Source: Prorocentrum cordatum (taxonomy: Eukaryota; Sar; Dinophyceae; Prorocentrales; Prorocentraceae). From it: DNA of 64,000 nt. A program made the translations under genes and the position numbers. The stretch is taken from contig CAUYUJ010015505.1 of NCBI GenBank assembly GCA_963575745.1, positions 771,896 to 835,895 of the forward strand, in the 5' to 3' direction. Within the stretch, counting starts at the first letter, position 1. Each line of letters opens with the position of its first letter. The notes below the pieces were generated by a model. The model saw only the letters and a program-made list of their open reading frames with translations. It had not been told where the DNA came from and searched no databases. Shown here piece after piece: positions 1 through 11,600 of this stretch.

Positions 1-1184
1 CGAGACGAGCCACGTCAGCCACTCCAGGCGGCAGGACGGCACGAGCCACATCATGCAGCTCTTCTGGGGGACGGACGGGACGAGCAGCGACAACCACTCC
101 TGGCTGTGGGGCGGCACGAGCAACATCATGCAGAGTCTCCTGTGGATAGTCAGGCTCTCCAGTCCCAGCAACCTTGGATGTCCTGGAGTGGGTGGAACTC
201 GGAGGGCCCGTCATAGGGCATTCCGTGTTGCACTCTGGGCCTGTGGACGGCGCCCCGACGGACTGGTCGCTCTCCGTGGACAGGGTAGTCTCGAACACGA
301 GGTCGTACCACGCGTCGAAGCAGCGGACGAAGGGCCTGTTCTGGAGGAGCGTCTTACGCCGTGCTACGCGCTGCCATTCGCGTACAAGGGGGCGTAGGGC
401 AGCAAGAGCCACACAAACAGCACGGGGACGGGATTCAGCAGCGGCAGCTTCATGCAGAGCACTATCAGGGGCGCCGTCTCCAGCGACGTCAGCAGGAGCG
501 TCTCCAGCACCAGCAGGGAGAGCGTCGAGAAGTAGGTCATGCAGGCCACCAGCAAGTCGGCGGACTTCGGATCGTTGAACGGTCGGGAATGCAGAACACC
601 ATCAGCGCCGGCGGGAGCGGGAACAGCTTGCAGGAGGTCAGGAAGGCCACCCTCCGGGCGGCGGACTTCGGATTCATGAGCGGGTTGCACATGCAGAAGA
701 ACGGAATGGTGTCGCGGAGGATGGCGGCCCTCGGCGGCAGCAGCACGAGCAGGATCATCATGGGCTGGTGCGTCATCTGCCTCTTCGCGTCGGTGAGGCC
801 GAACTTCAGGACCATGGGCAACGTCAGGAGGACGCCCGCGAATCAGCTGCAAGAAGTTCGCGACCAGCGGCAGCTCGTTGCCCCTGCAAGTGCCCAGCGG
901 AGTAATCACCCGCGAGGCGGCTGGAGGCGCAGCAACGTGTGGAAGGAGAACGTGTAGTTGAAGAGTCTGGCGCTTGCCAACGCGTGCTGGGCCGCGACCG
1001 CCTTACAGAGCTTGGCATGCGCGGCGATGCAGAGCGTCAGCACTCCTGCGGTGCGGCATGACGAACAGCGTCAGCAGCAGAGGCAGCAGGCGCCATCGCG
1101 TGGACATACGGATCCGACGGCCTCAAACGCTGGCGGCGCGGCGCTCGGCCAGGGGGCCTTGGGCGAAATAGCTGTGGAACTCAT
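1..1184 (-). pseudogene. Spliced-leader-capped retrocopy of a multi-pass membrane protein, frameshifted
   Basis: On the minus strand an ATG at 1184 lies 37 bases past a spliced-leader relic and is followed, without introns, by membrane-protein-like sequence that changes frame several times. Recognisable pieces are MSSTAISPKAPWPSAAPP (1184-1130), LLPLLLTLFVMP (about 1100-1060), TLCIAAHAKLCKAVAAQHA (about 1040-980), LTLPMVLKFGLTDAKRQ (about 830-780), a helical block around PKSADLLVACMTYFSTL (about 575-525), and a soluble tail with KTLLQNRPFVRCFDAWYD (about 375-310). I do not recognise the family. Lack of introns plus the leader points to reverse-transcribed mRNA. At least one break (near 390) sits in a C/G homopolymer, so base-calling error is an alternative to decay. 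The 3' end runs off or ends near the window edge. Confidence 0.6.
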
Positions 1185-1220
1185 TTCGGCCCAAGCCCGA
1201 GATCCCACGGAGGGGACGGA

Positions 1221-1242
1221 CTTGAGCCAAAATGGCTACGGA
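1221..1242 (-). other. Relict dinoflagellate spliced leader
   Basis: The minus strand reads T, then CCGTAGCCATTTTGGCTC, then AAG: the 22-base leader that dinoflagellates trans-splice onto mRNAs, with T as its variable first base. It sits 36 bases 5' of the ATG of the retrocopied membrane protein. A leader next to an intronless, transcript-like sequence is the known mark of an mRNA copied back into the genome. The surroundings do not look like a tandem SL-RNA gene: no donor GT follows the leader. Confidence 0.9.
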
Positions 1243-1245
1243 GAA

Positions 1246-1436
1246 CGAGGAGGAGGAGGAGGAGGAGGATAATAATAATAATAATAATAAGAATAATAAT
1301 AAGAATAAAGAGAGGAGGAGGAGGAGGAGGAGGAGGAGGAGGAGGAGGAGGAGGAGGAGGAGAAGAAGAAGAAGAAGAAGAAGAAGAAGGAGAGGAGGAG
1401 GAGGAGGAGGAGGAGGAGAAGGAGGCGGGGGAGGAG
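1246..1436. repeat. GGA/AAT trinucleotide tract
   Basis: Near-continuous GGA and GAA triplets with an AAT stretch at about 1270-1310. It lies just 3' (minus sense) of the last adenylate-kinase-like exon, so the sense strand is a long polypyrimidine run. The poly-R/E/G and poly-S/P/L open frames here are artefacts. Confidence 0.9.
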
Positions 1437-1441
1437 GACGC

Positions 1442-3833
1442 CTTGGACTTGTACTCCACCACGCAGCGTGGGTCGCAGCACTGCACCAGCTCGCTGCTCA
1501 GGGTCAGCGTCACCGGGCAGTAGTTCTTGAAGTCCGACTCGGTCTCCTGGAGCCGTTCGCGCGAGAGGCACATGCCGTAGACCCTCGCGGCCAGGCCCCC
1601 CGCGGTCCTCCGGTAGTACTCCAGGCGTTGCGTGATGGCCGCGGACGTCTCCCGCAGCGCGTGGTCGGAGATGGGCCAGGCGGAGCGCGAGGCGTCGATG
1701 TCGCGGACGTTGTCGAACGCGAAGCTGTTGGAAGAAGGAAGCAACGCCACAGACGCAAACGTTTGGCGCTCCGCGCAGATTTCTGCTTGGATCTAGGCTG
1801 GAACCCCCCTCACTGGCGCGCGGAGCGCGCGCCGCGGGGGGGGGGGGTGGCCAGCGCGGATCCAAGAAATCCGCGCGGAGCGCCACAAGTGTATGTTTGT
1901 GTGTGTGTGGCGCTTTTTCTTCTTCGGGCTGTAGTACGTGCGCAGCAGGGGGGCGCGCTGGCGGTAGGCGTCCAGGCACAGCCGCTGCAGCGGCGGCTCC
2001 TGTCGGGGATCTTCTGAGTCAGGTGGACCCAGGCCCGGGTCAGTCAGGCCTTGCAGACTCTTGCAAGATCTTGCGCCCAAGCCAGGGTCAACGCGAAGGA
2101 TCCTGCAAGATCCTGCAGGATTCTGCACCCAAGCCCGGGTCCGTGCGACCCTGGCCCTGCAGGATGCTGCAAGATTTGAGCAGGGACCGACCGTCCCGAC
2201 CTACCACGACATGTTCTGAGAACACCGAAATGGACTAAGAACGAAAGCAAGGTTCTTAGAACATAAGCCCGACGTGTTAAACCAAGACAGTCCCAGCCAG
2301 AAGCGCTCTAAGAACATCTCGCTGAAACCACAACTAGGCTCTCAGAACATGCTTTGGTGGGCCTGTAGGCGAGCAAGAGCAATTCGCCACTGCCTGAAAG
2401 ATCGGGCGCTCTGGCTGACCCCCGCTTGCATTGAGTCGGGCCTGTCCCCCTACAGGGGGGATTTTGGGCGAAAAGTGAAAACGTATTTGCAACATACTCC
2501 CAACATGCTCACACACAGTCCGAACATCGTCCCCACAAAATGAAACAAAGACTTGCGAAATGCTCCCACTTGTAAAAAACTCCCCAAATGCTCCCAAAAA
2601 ACTCGTTTGAATATCCCCCTGCAGAGGGACGGGCCCGACCCAAACTGACCCCCCGCCCCTGGAGCCCCGACTCCTGCTGCGCCAGGTCCCCGCCCGCCCC
2701 TCCCAGCCCCGGGCGCCCGCGGAGCTCGCGGGAGCGGCCGAGGACGAGGCCCGCGGGCGCGCCCAGGACGAGCACGCGGTGCGGCACGATGCCGGCGGCG
2801 GAGAGCGACCTGGCCTGTCCGCGAGGAACGGGCGGGGGAGGGACCCAGGCCCTGCCAGGAGGAGGAGGAGGAGGAGGAGGAGGAGGAGGAGGAGGAGGAG
2901 GAGGAGAGGGGGAGGAGGAGGGGAGGAGGAGGAGAGGAGGAGGAGGAGGAGGAGAGGCCCGCCTCTAATCCACGCGCGCTGACCCATGTTGACGCGCAGA
3001 CCGCGAGCACCCAGGCCCCCTCGAGTCATGAAGGAATCCCGACGGGGAGGTTTTACGCACCGTTTTCCGCCTCGTGGGGGCCCTCACCGGGCCTCGGGGC
3101 CGTCAGGAGACGAGTCGGGAGGAAGAAGCGGTCCTGGGGAGTGGGTCCGGACCTCTCGGGGTCGCGTCTTGACGAAATCATGACGTCGGGGGTCTGGGGA
3201 GGAAGTGGAAGATGGAGGGGGAGGGGTAAAGAAGGATGAGGGGCAGCAGCAGCAGAGAAGGCGATGGAGAAGGAGGAAGGAGGAGGAGGAGGAGGACGAG
3301 GCGGAGGCTCAGAGACAAGAGGGAGGAGGACGGGTAGGAGGTTGAGGGCGGAGGAGGAAGAGGGCAGAAGCAGCCAAAGGAAGAGGAGGAGGGGAGGGAA
3401 AACGACTGGAAGGGTCACGAGCGGAAGACAGGGGGAAGAGGAGGAGGAGGAGGAGGAGGAGGAGGAGGAGGAGGAGGAGAAGGAGGAGGAGGAGGAGGAG
3501 GAGGAGGAGGAGGAGGAGAGGAGGAGGAGGAGGAGGAGGAGGGGAGGAGGAGGAGGAGGAGGAGGAGGATGAGGAGAGGGAGGAGGAGGAGGAGGAGGAG
3601 GAGGAGGAGGAGGAGGAACGGGATGAGAACGGTAGGCAGGGAAGGGGGACAAGGGGGGAAGCAGCACAAGGGGCGGGAAGGTGGGGGGGTGGGGAGGCCG
3701 AGGGCGGGGAGGGGAGGAGGGGCAGGGGCAGGAGGAGAAGGGGAGGGGGGAAGGGCGAACTGGGGAGGAGCAGGGTGAGACGCAAGAGAGCTGGCCTGCG
3801 CCTCCGTCGAGGGGAAGTCGTCCAGCACCCAGC
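1442..3833 (-). CDS. Adenylate kinase 9-like protein, partial, four exons
   Basis: Minus-strand exons at 3796-3833, 2674-2814, 1926-1999 and 1442-1724 join in one frame. Exon 1 carries the adenylate-kinase signature WVLDDFPSTEAQ (family form DGFPR; here the G and R are D and S). Exon 2 has AGIVPHRVLVLGAP, the helix and strand after it. Exon 3 has RLCLDAYRQRAPLLRTYY, the usual RL..Y....PL..YY helix. Exon 4 has FDNVRDIDASRSAW and DFKNYCPVTL with VVEYKSK, the Cys-Pro-Val region typical of AK9-type ciliary nucleotide kinases. Introns read CAG/GC..CAG/G, CAG/GA..CAG/G, CCC/GA..CAG/C, and a GC donor after the last AAG. The P-loop and LID are not in view, so it is partial at both ends and activity cannot be judged. 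An alternative is another protein with an adenylate-kinase-like repeat. Confidence 0.72.
1763..1886. repeat. Short TIR element filling an intron
   Basis: Both ends carry inverted copies of TGGCGCTCCGCGC-GATTTCT-TTGGATC, and the element fills most of the 201-base intron 1725-1925 of the adenylate-kinase-like gene. A related half-length copy lies at 4522-4583. An intron that is essentially a small TIR element fits the introner model of intron gain. Confidence 0.65.
2040..2240. repeat. CCTGCAAGATC-rich degenerate repeat
   Basis: Intronic sequence rich in short direct and inverted copies of CTTGCAAGATC, CCTGCAGGATYCTGC and CCCAAGCCCGGGT. Similar phrasing, CTGCGGGATCCTGCCAGATCC, recurs at about 26830-26885, so it is probably a dispersed family. 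No coding signal seen. Confidence 0.5.
2436..2638. mobile_element. TIR element, family I, copy 1 (intronic)
   Basis: Begins TCGGGCCTGTCCCCCTACA and ends CTGCAGAGGGACGGGCCCGA, inverted copies of each other, around an A/T-rich core with AAAACGTATTTGCAAC. It lies in the intron between exons 2674-2814 and 1926-1999. Too short to encode a transposase; a non-autonomous MITE or introner. Confidence 0.7.
2861..2957. repeat. GGA tract
   Basis: About 30 GGA triplets, in the intron between the first two adenylate-kinase-like exons, close to the acceptor at 2815. Confidence 0.9.
3180..3770. repeat. Purine-rich GGA/GGAG tract
   Basis: Almost pure purine on the plus strand, densest at 3430-3620. It makes up much of the 981-base intron 2815-3795, so the sense strand is polypyrimidine up to the acceptor. 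Its long Ser/Pro/Leu or Glu/Arg frames are not genes. Confidence 0.9.
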
Positions 3834-3839
3834 CTCGGC

Positions 3840-4295
3840 GGGCACAACGGGAACGAGGTCGCGATCGCGAGGAAGCAGTGGGCAGATCGGGGCGGACAAA
3901 TTGCGGAATATGCATTGTCCTTGGCCAGTCACCCTCCTCCTTCCTTCCACTTACCTCTTCCTCCTGTTGATCACACTCACCCCTCCTCGCGTGTCCTCTT
4001 ATCTCTCCCCTTCATAATCATGATTGTTTGCCGCTCCTCCTTCTCCCTCGAGCCTCCTCCTTCGTTTCTCCTCCCTCCTTTAACCCCCCTCCCTTCCTTT
4101 TCTCTGCTCCTTCGCCATGACACACCCCAGGAAACCGGCCAAGGAGAAGGGGCGAATAATGACGAGGAGCCCGCGCTCTTGAGGAAGGGGGGAGGGCAGA
4201 ACTGGGGCTTAGCTATCCGCACAGGCACCCAAAGTCTGACCCCGATGGCAACTTGTGAAGAGCACATCGTTTAGGGAAATAAACACGCGAATGAG
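3840..4295. other. No gene seen
   Basis: Mixed sequence with a pyrimidine-rich stretch (about 3930-4110). It should hold upstream exons of the adenylate-kinase-like gene on the minus strand, but no P-loop or NMP-binding signature was found. Confidence 0.4.
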
Positions 4296-4296
4296 G

Positions 4297-4366
4297 AGGG
4301 GGAAGAAGAGGAGGAGGAGGAGGAGGAGGAGGACGACGACGACGAGGAGGGAGGAGGAGGAGGATG
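4297..4366. repeat. GGA/GAC tract
   Basis: Triplet run with a short GAC stretch, followed by G-runs to about 4450. Confidence 0.85.
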
Positions 4367-4521
4367 GGGGGGGGGGGGGTCTGGGGGTGGAAGGCTGGCT
4401 GGGGGGCGCTGGCTGGGCTGGGGGCTGGTCGCTGGGGGGGGAGCTGGGGGGGGCACTTCTCGGCTATTACAGGGTCCACGTGCCGAAGAGCGAGAGCATG
4501 CATAACACACAACTGCTGGGA

Positions 4522-4583
4522 GGCCCGCTCCGACTTCTTGGATCGGCGCTGGACCCCCCGTGCCCGGCGCGCGGAGCGCGCCA
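4522..4583. repeat. Half copy of the TIR intron element
   Basis: GACTTCTTGGATCGGCGCTGG followed by GCGCGCGGAGCGCGCC matches one arm plus core of the element at 1763-1886 in reverse orientation. No exon can be assigned on either side. Confidence 0.5.
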
Positions 4584-5474
4584 CAGGGGCGGCGCCGGTC
4601 CGCCGGGGGTACAGCCGGACTTGACTGGACAGGACACGCGAGAGTGCACAAGACCCTTCCGAGGGCCACACTGCCACAGGAATGTAGGAGGCATGGGTCG
4701 CGAGGCACAGGACACAAGGGTGCTCTTGATTTGGCAGGGTCGACCTACAAATCTGGGCCGACTGTAAACACACGTTGGGCTAACACACGTCCTGATGAGC
4801 ATCGATCCAGGGGGGGGGCCACGTGGCGACGCACATCCTCACCATCTCGGGCGTACGCCCAGACGTACGGCGTCGCACCTGTCTCGCCACGTCGGCGCAG
4901 CACGAGATCGTCTGGAACCGCAGCGCGGGTTCAGGATCTCGATGGGTCCGCAAGCGTAAGGAAAACTAAGAAATCAGTGCGGGCATCTTTTATTGGACCG
5001 CCCTGCGGTGCAAGAACACTGCTGCCCCAACCAATCATCCATGAGGAGGGGGGGGGAGGAAAGGGAGACCACGAGGACACAGATGAGACCGGGCAGTTCC
5101 GCTGAAACACCAGAATCAAGGTGAAACGAAATGCGACACCTCCAATGTCGAACCATTGGAAAGAGGAAGATGAAGGAGGAGGAGGAGGAGGAGGAGGAGG
5201 AGGAGGAGGAGGAGAAGGGGTAACAGCGGAAAAGGGGCAATAGCACTGTATGTGCATCTCCCACGATCCATCGGGCCAATAACATGATCAGGCCAGCTAC
5301 AGCAACAATCACATCGAGAAAGGGATGTACAGAACAATCTAAGGTCCAGGCTGCGTCGCAAGTGATAGTAGCATGTCGAAATTCCTATCACGCCGAAGGC
5401 GGAAATCACATACTAAGTATATATGAGGAAGATGAGGGAGGAGGATGAGGAGGGAATGACGTACAGTTATGAAC
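4584..5474. other. No gene seen; GGA tract at 5168-5217
   Basis: Anonymous sequence apart from a GGA run. Open frames of 80-180 codons exist on both strands but show no domain, signal or homology I recognise. Confidence 0.4.
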
Positions 5475-5639
5475 ATATATATACCCACCAGTCGGAAGAA
5501 GTAGGTAGAAACATGAAGTAGGAAGGCGGAAGAAGTAGATTGCATTCGGGGCCGCCCAAAAAAACAACAGCAACAACAATTACAAGAAGTAGATTGCAAA
5601 TTTCCGGGCCCTGTCTCAGCGGCGCGCAGTAGCGCTAGG

Positions 5640-8600
5640 TCGCTTGGCTCCTCGGATGGCCCCATTCCTTGGCTGGTTTCGGTTGTTCTGGCTTGTTTTC
5701 GATTGTCCGTCGATCGCAGTGGCAGCCTTTCGGTCGCTCGGCCCTTCGGCTGGCCAAATGCGTTGGTTTTGTTTGTTTCTGTTTGTTTTCGCTTGTCCGT
5801 CGGCTGCACTGGTCGCCCCAGGCCCGCCCGCGGCCTTTCGGTCGCTCGGCCCCTCGGCTGGCCAAATGCATGGGTTTTGTTTGTTTTTGTTTGTTTTCGC
5901 TTGTCCGTCGGCTGCACTGGCCGCCCCAGGCCCGCCCGCAGCCGTTCGGTCGCTCGGCCCCTCGGCTGGCCGAATTCACTGGTTTTGTTTGATTCTGTTT
6001 GTTTTCGCTTGTCCGTCGGCTGCACTGGTCGCCCTGCGCACGCCCGCCGCCCCGCGGTCGCTCGGCCCCTCGGCTGGCCCCATTCCTTGGTTTTGTTTGT
6101 TTTTGTTTGTGTTCGCTTGTCCGTCGGCTGCACTGGTCGCCCCAGGCCCGCCCGCCGCCCCGCGGTCGCTCGGCCCCTCGGCTGGCCCCATTCCTTGGCG
6201 TTCTTTGTTCCTGTTTGTTTTCGCTTGTCCGTCGGCTGCACTGGTCGTCTCAGGCCCGCCCGCCGCCGTTCGGTCGCTCGGCCCCTCAGCTGGCCCAATT
6301 CCCTGATGTTGTTTGTTTTTGTTTGTTTTCGCTTGTCCGTCGGCTGCACTGGCGCCCCAGGCTCGCCCGCCGCCTTTCGGTCACTCGGCCCCTCGGCTGG
6401 CCCCACTCCCTGGCTTTCTTTGTTTCTGTTTGTTTTCGCTTGTCCGTCGGCTGCACCGGTCGCCTCAGGCTCGCCCGCCGCTCCGCGGTCGCTCGGCCCC
6501 TCGGCTGGCCAAATACATTGGTTTTGCTTGTTTTTGTTTGTTTTCGCTTGTCCGTCGGCTGCACTGGTCGCCCCAGGCTCGCCCGCCGCTGTTCTCTCGC
6601 TCGGCCCCTCGGCTGGCCCAATTCCCTGATGTGGTTTGTTGTTGTTCGTGTTCGCTTGTCCGTCAGCTGCGTTGGTCGCCCCAGCCTCGCCCGCCACCCC
6701 GCGGTCGCTCGGCCCCTCGGCTGGCCCCTTTCCACTGTTTCGTTTGTTTTTGTTTGTTTTCGCTTGTCCGTCGGCTGCGCTGGTCGCCCCAGGCTCGCCC
6801 GCCGCCCCGCGGGCGCTCGGCCCCTCGGCTGGCCAAATTCACTGGTTTTGTTTGTTTCTGCTTGTTTTCGCTTGTCCGTCGGCTGCACTGGTCGCCCCAG
6901 GTTCGTCCGCCGCCCCGCGGGCGCTCGGCCCATCGGCTGGCCCAATTCATTGGTTTTGTTTGTTTTTTGTTTGTTTTCGCTTGTCCGTCGGCTGCACTGG
7001 TCGCCCCAGGCCCGCCCGCCGCCCCGCGGTCGCTCGGCCCTCGGCTGGCCCCATTCATTTTCTTGTTTGTTTCCCGCTTCGGCTTGTCCGTCGGCTGCGC
7101 TGGTCGCCCCAGCCCGCCCGCCGCCGTTCGGTCGCTCGCCCCTCGGCTGGCCCAATTCACTGGTTTTGTTGTTTTTGTTTGATTTCGCTCGTCCGTCGGC
7201 TGCACTGGTCGACCTGCGCACGCCCGCCGCCTTTCGGTCGCTCGGCCCCTCGGCTGGCCCCATTCCCTGGCTTTCTTTGTTTCCTATTTGTTTTCGCTTG
7301 TCCGTCGGCTGCAGTGGTCGCCTCAAACTCGCCCGCCGCCCCGCGGTCGCTCGGCCCCTCGGCCGGCCAAATGCATTGGTTGCGTTTGCTGTTGTTTGTT
7401 TTCGCTTGTCCGTCGGCTGCGCTGGTCGCCCCAGGCCCGACCGCCGCCGTTCGGTCGCTCGGCCCCTCGGCTGGCCCAATTCACTGGTTTTGTTTGTTTT
7501 TGTTTGATTTCGCTTGTCCGTCGGCTGCACTGGTCGCCCTGCGCACACCCGCCGCCTTTCGGGCGCTCGGCCCCCCGGCTGGCCCCATTCCCTGGCTTTC
7601 TTTGTTTCTGTTTGTTTTCGCTTGTCCGTCGGCTGCACTGGTCGCCTCAAGCTCGCCCGCCGCCCCGCGGTCGCTCGCCCCCTCGGCTGGCCAAATGCAT
7701 TGGTTTTGTTTGTTTTTGTTTGTTTTCGCTTGTCCATCGGCTGCACTGGTCGCCCCAGGCTCGCCCGCCGCCCCGCGGTCGCTCGGCCCCTCGGCTGGCC
7801 AAATGCATTGGTTTTGTTTGTTGTTGCTTGTTTTCGCTTGTCCGTCGGCTGCGCTGGTCGCCCCAGGCCCGCCCGCCGCCGTTCGGTCGCTCGGCCCCTC
7901 GGCTGGCCCAATTCACTGGTTTTGTTTGTATTTTGTTTGTTTTCGCTTGTCTGTCGGCTGCACTGGTCGACCTGCGCACGCCCGCCGCCTTTCGGTCGCT
8001 CGGCCCCTCGGCTGGCCCCATTCCTTGGCTTTCTTTGTTTCTGTTTGTTTTTCGCTTGTCCGTCGCCTGCACTGGTCGCCTCGGGCCCGCCCGCCGCCCC
8101 GCGGTCGCTCGGCCCCTCGGCTGGCCAAATGCATTGGTTTTGTTTGTTTTTGTTTGTTTTCGCTTGTCCGTCGGCTGCCCTGGTCGCCCCGGGCCCGCCC
8201 GCCGCCGTTCGGTCGCTCGGCCCCTCGGCTGGCCCAATTCATTGGTTTCGTTTGTTTTTGTTTGATTCCGCCTGTCCGTCGGCTGCACTGGTCGCCCTGC
8301 GCGCGCCCGCTGCCTTTCGGTCGCTCGGCCCCTCGGCTGGCCCCACTCCCTGGCTTTCTTTGTTTCTGTTCGTTTTCGCTTATCCGTCGGCTGCACTGGT
8401 CGCCCCAGGCTCGCCCGCCGCCCCGCGGCAGCTCGGCCCTTCGGCGGGCCCCATCCATGGTTTTGTTTATTTTTGTTTGTTTTTGCTTGTCCGTCGGCTG
8501 CGCTGGTCGCCCCAGGCTCGCCCGCCGCCCCGCGGTCGCTCGGCCCCTCGGCTGGCCCAATTCACTGGTTTTGCTTGTTTTTGTTTGATTTCGCTTGTCC

Positions 8601-11600
8601 GTCGGCTGCACTGGTCGCCCTGCGCACGCCCGCCGCCATTCGGTCGCTCGGCCCCTCGGCTGGCCCCATTCCCTGGCTTTCTTTGTTTCTGTTTGTTTGC
8701 GCTTGTCCGTCGGCTGCAGCGGTCGCCTCAAGCTCGCCCGCCGCCCCGCGGTCGCTCGACCCCTCGGCCGGCCAAATGCATTGGTTTTGTTGGTTGTTGA
8801 TTGTTTTCGCTTGTCCGTCGGCTGCACTGGTCGCCCCAGGCCCAACCGCCGCCGTTCGGTCGCTCGGCCCCTCGGCTGGCCCAATTCACTGGCTTTGTTT
8901 GTTTTTGTTTGTGTTCGCTTGTCTGTCGGCTGCGCTGGTCGCCCTGCGCGCGCCCGCCGCCGTTCGGTCGCTCGGCCCCTCGGCTGGCCCAATTCACTGG
9001 CTTTGTTTGTTTTTGTTTGTGTTCGCTTGTCCGTCGGCTGCACTGGTCGCCTCAAGCTCGCCCGCCGCCCCGCGGTCGCTCGCCCCCACGGCTGGCCAAA
9101 TGCATGGGTTTTGTTTGTTTTTTTGTTTGTTTTCGCTTGTCCGTCGGCTGCACTGGTCGCCCCAGACCCGCCCGCCGCCGCTCGGTCGCTCGGCCCCTCG
9201 GCTGGCCCAATTCACTGGTTTTGTTTGTTGTTGTTTGTTTGTTTTCGCTTGTCCGTCGGCTGCGCTGGTCGCCCTGCGCGCGCCCGCCGCCTTTCGGTCG
9301 CTCGGCCCCTCGGCTGGCCCCTTTTCCCTGGCTTTCTTTGTTTTTTGTTTGTTTTCGCTTGTCCGTCGGCTGCGCTGGCCGCCTCGGGCTCGCCCGCCGC
9401 CCCGCGGTCGCTCGGCCCCTCGGCTGGCCAAATGCATTGGTTTTGTTGGTTTTTGTTTGTGTTCGCTTGTTCGTCGGCTGCGCTGGTCGTTCCAAGCCCG
9501 CCCGCCGCCGTTCGGTCGCTCGGCCCCTCGGCTGGCCCAATTCACTGGTTTTGTTTGTTTTTGTTTGTTTTCGCTTGTCTGTCGGCTGCGCTGGTCGCCC
9601 TGCGCGCGCCCGCCGCCTTTCGGTCGCTCGGCCCTTCGGCTGGCCCCATTCCCTGGCTTTCTTTGTTTCTGTTTGTTTTCGCTTGTCCGTCGGCTGCACT
9701 GGTCGCCTCGGGCTCGCCCGCCGCCCCGCGGTCGCTCGGCCCCTCGGCTGGCCAAATGCATTGTTTTGTTTGTTTTTTGGTTTTCGCTTGTCCGTCGGCT
9801 GCGCTGGTCGCCCCAGGCCCGCCCGCCGCCGTTCGGTCGCTCGGCCCCTCGGCTGGCCCCACTCCCTGGCATGATTTGTTTCTGTTTGTTTTCGCTTGTC
9901 CGTCGGCTGCACTGGTCGCCCTGCGCTCGCCCGCCGCCGCGGTCGCTCGGCCCCTCGGCTGGCCAAATGCACTGGTTTTGTTTGCTTTTGTTTGTTTTCG
10001 CTTGTCCGTCGGCTGCGCTGGTCGCCCAGGCCCGCCCGCCGCCGTTCGGTCGCTCGGCCCCTCGGCTGGCCCAATTCACTGGTTTTGTTTGTTTTTGTTT
10101 GTTTTCGCTTGTCCGTCGGCTGCGCTGGCCGCCCTGCGCGCGCCCGCCGCCTTTCGGTCGCTCGGCCCCTCGGCCGGCACCATTCCCTGGCTTTCTTTGT
10201 TTCTCTTTGTTTTCGGTTGTCCGTCGGCTGCGCTGGTCGCCTTAGGCTCGCCCGCAGCCCCGCGGTCGCTCGGCCCCTCGGCTGGCCAAATGCATTGGTT
10301 TTGTTTGTTTTTGTTTGTTTTCGCTTGTCCGTCGGCTGCGCTGGTCGCCCCGAGCCCGCCCGCCGCCGCTCGGTCGCTCGGCCCCTCGGCCGGCCCAATT
10401 CACTGGTTTCGTTTGTGTTTGTTTGTTTTTCGCTTGTCCGTCGGCTGCACTGGTCGCCCTGCGCGCGCCCGCCGCCTTTCGGTCGCTCGGCCCCTCGGCT
10501 GGCCCCATTCCCTGGCTTTCTTTGTTCCTGTTTGTTTTCGCTTGTCCGTCGGCTGCACTGGTCGCCTCAGGCTCGCCCGCCGCCCCGCGGTCGCTCGGCC
10601 CCGGTTTTGCTTGTTTTTTGTATGTTTTCGCTTGTCCGTCGGCTGCGCCGGTCGCCCCAGGCCCGCCCGCCGCCGCTCGGTCGCTCGGCTGGCCCAATTC
10701 ACTGGTTTTGTTTGTTTTTGATTGTTTTCGCTTGTCCGTCGGCTGAACTGGTCGCCCTGCGCGCGCCCGCCGCCTTTCGGTCGCTCGGCCCCTCGGCTGG
10801 CCCCAGTCCCTGGCTCTCTTTGTTTCTGTTTGCTTTCGCTTGTCCGTCGGCTGCGCTGGTCGCCTCAGGCTCGCCCGCCGCCCCGCGGTCGCTCGGCCCC
10901 TCGGCTGGCCAAATGCATTGGATTTGTTTGCTTTGGTATGTTTTCGCTTGTCCGTCGGCTGCACTGGTCTGGTCGCCTCAGGCCCGCCCGCCGCCGTTCG
11001 GTCGCTCGGCCCCTCGGCTGGCCCAATTCACTGGTTTTGTTGTTGTTTTGTTTGTTTTCGCCTGTCCGTCGGCTGCACCGGTCGCCCTGCGCACGCCCGC
11101 CGCCTTTCGGTCGCTCGGCCCCTCGGATGGCCCCATTCCCTGGTTTTCTTTGTTTCTGGTTGTTTTCGCTTGTCCGTCGGCTGCACTGGTCGCCTCAGGC
11201 TCGCCCGCCGCCCCGCGGTCGCTCGGCCCCTCGGCTGGCCAAAAGCATCGGTTGTGTTTGTTTTTGTTTGTTTTCGCTTGTCCGTCGGCTGCACTGGTCG
11301 CCCCGGGCCCGCCCGCCGCCGTTCGGTCGCTCGGCCCCATCGGCCGGCCCAACTCACTGGTTTTGTTTGTTTTTGTTTGTTTTCGCTTGTCCGTCGGCAG
11401 CACTGGTCGCCCTGCGCACGCCCGCCGCATTTCGGTCGCTCTGCCCCTCGGCTGGCACCATTCCCTTGCTTTCTTTGTTTCTGTTTGTTTTCGCTTGTCC
11501 GTCGGCTGCACTGGCCGCCTCAGGCTCGCCCGCCGCTCCGCGGTCGCTCGGCCCCTCGGCTGGCCAAATGCATCGGTTTTGTTTGTTTTTGTTTGTTTTC

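Noticed and set aside
1221-1242. A functional SL-RNA gene
   Set aside because: The leader is followed by a UTR and an ATG of a transcript-like sequence with no donor GT or SL-RNA body, so it is a relic on a retrocopy.
1232-2017. Arg/Glu/Gly-rich or Ser/Pro/Leu-rich proteins over GGA tracts here and at other GGA sites
   Set aside because: Simple GGA/TCC repeats, partly overlapping supported exons on the other strand.
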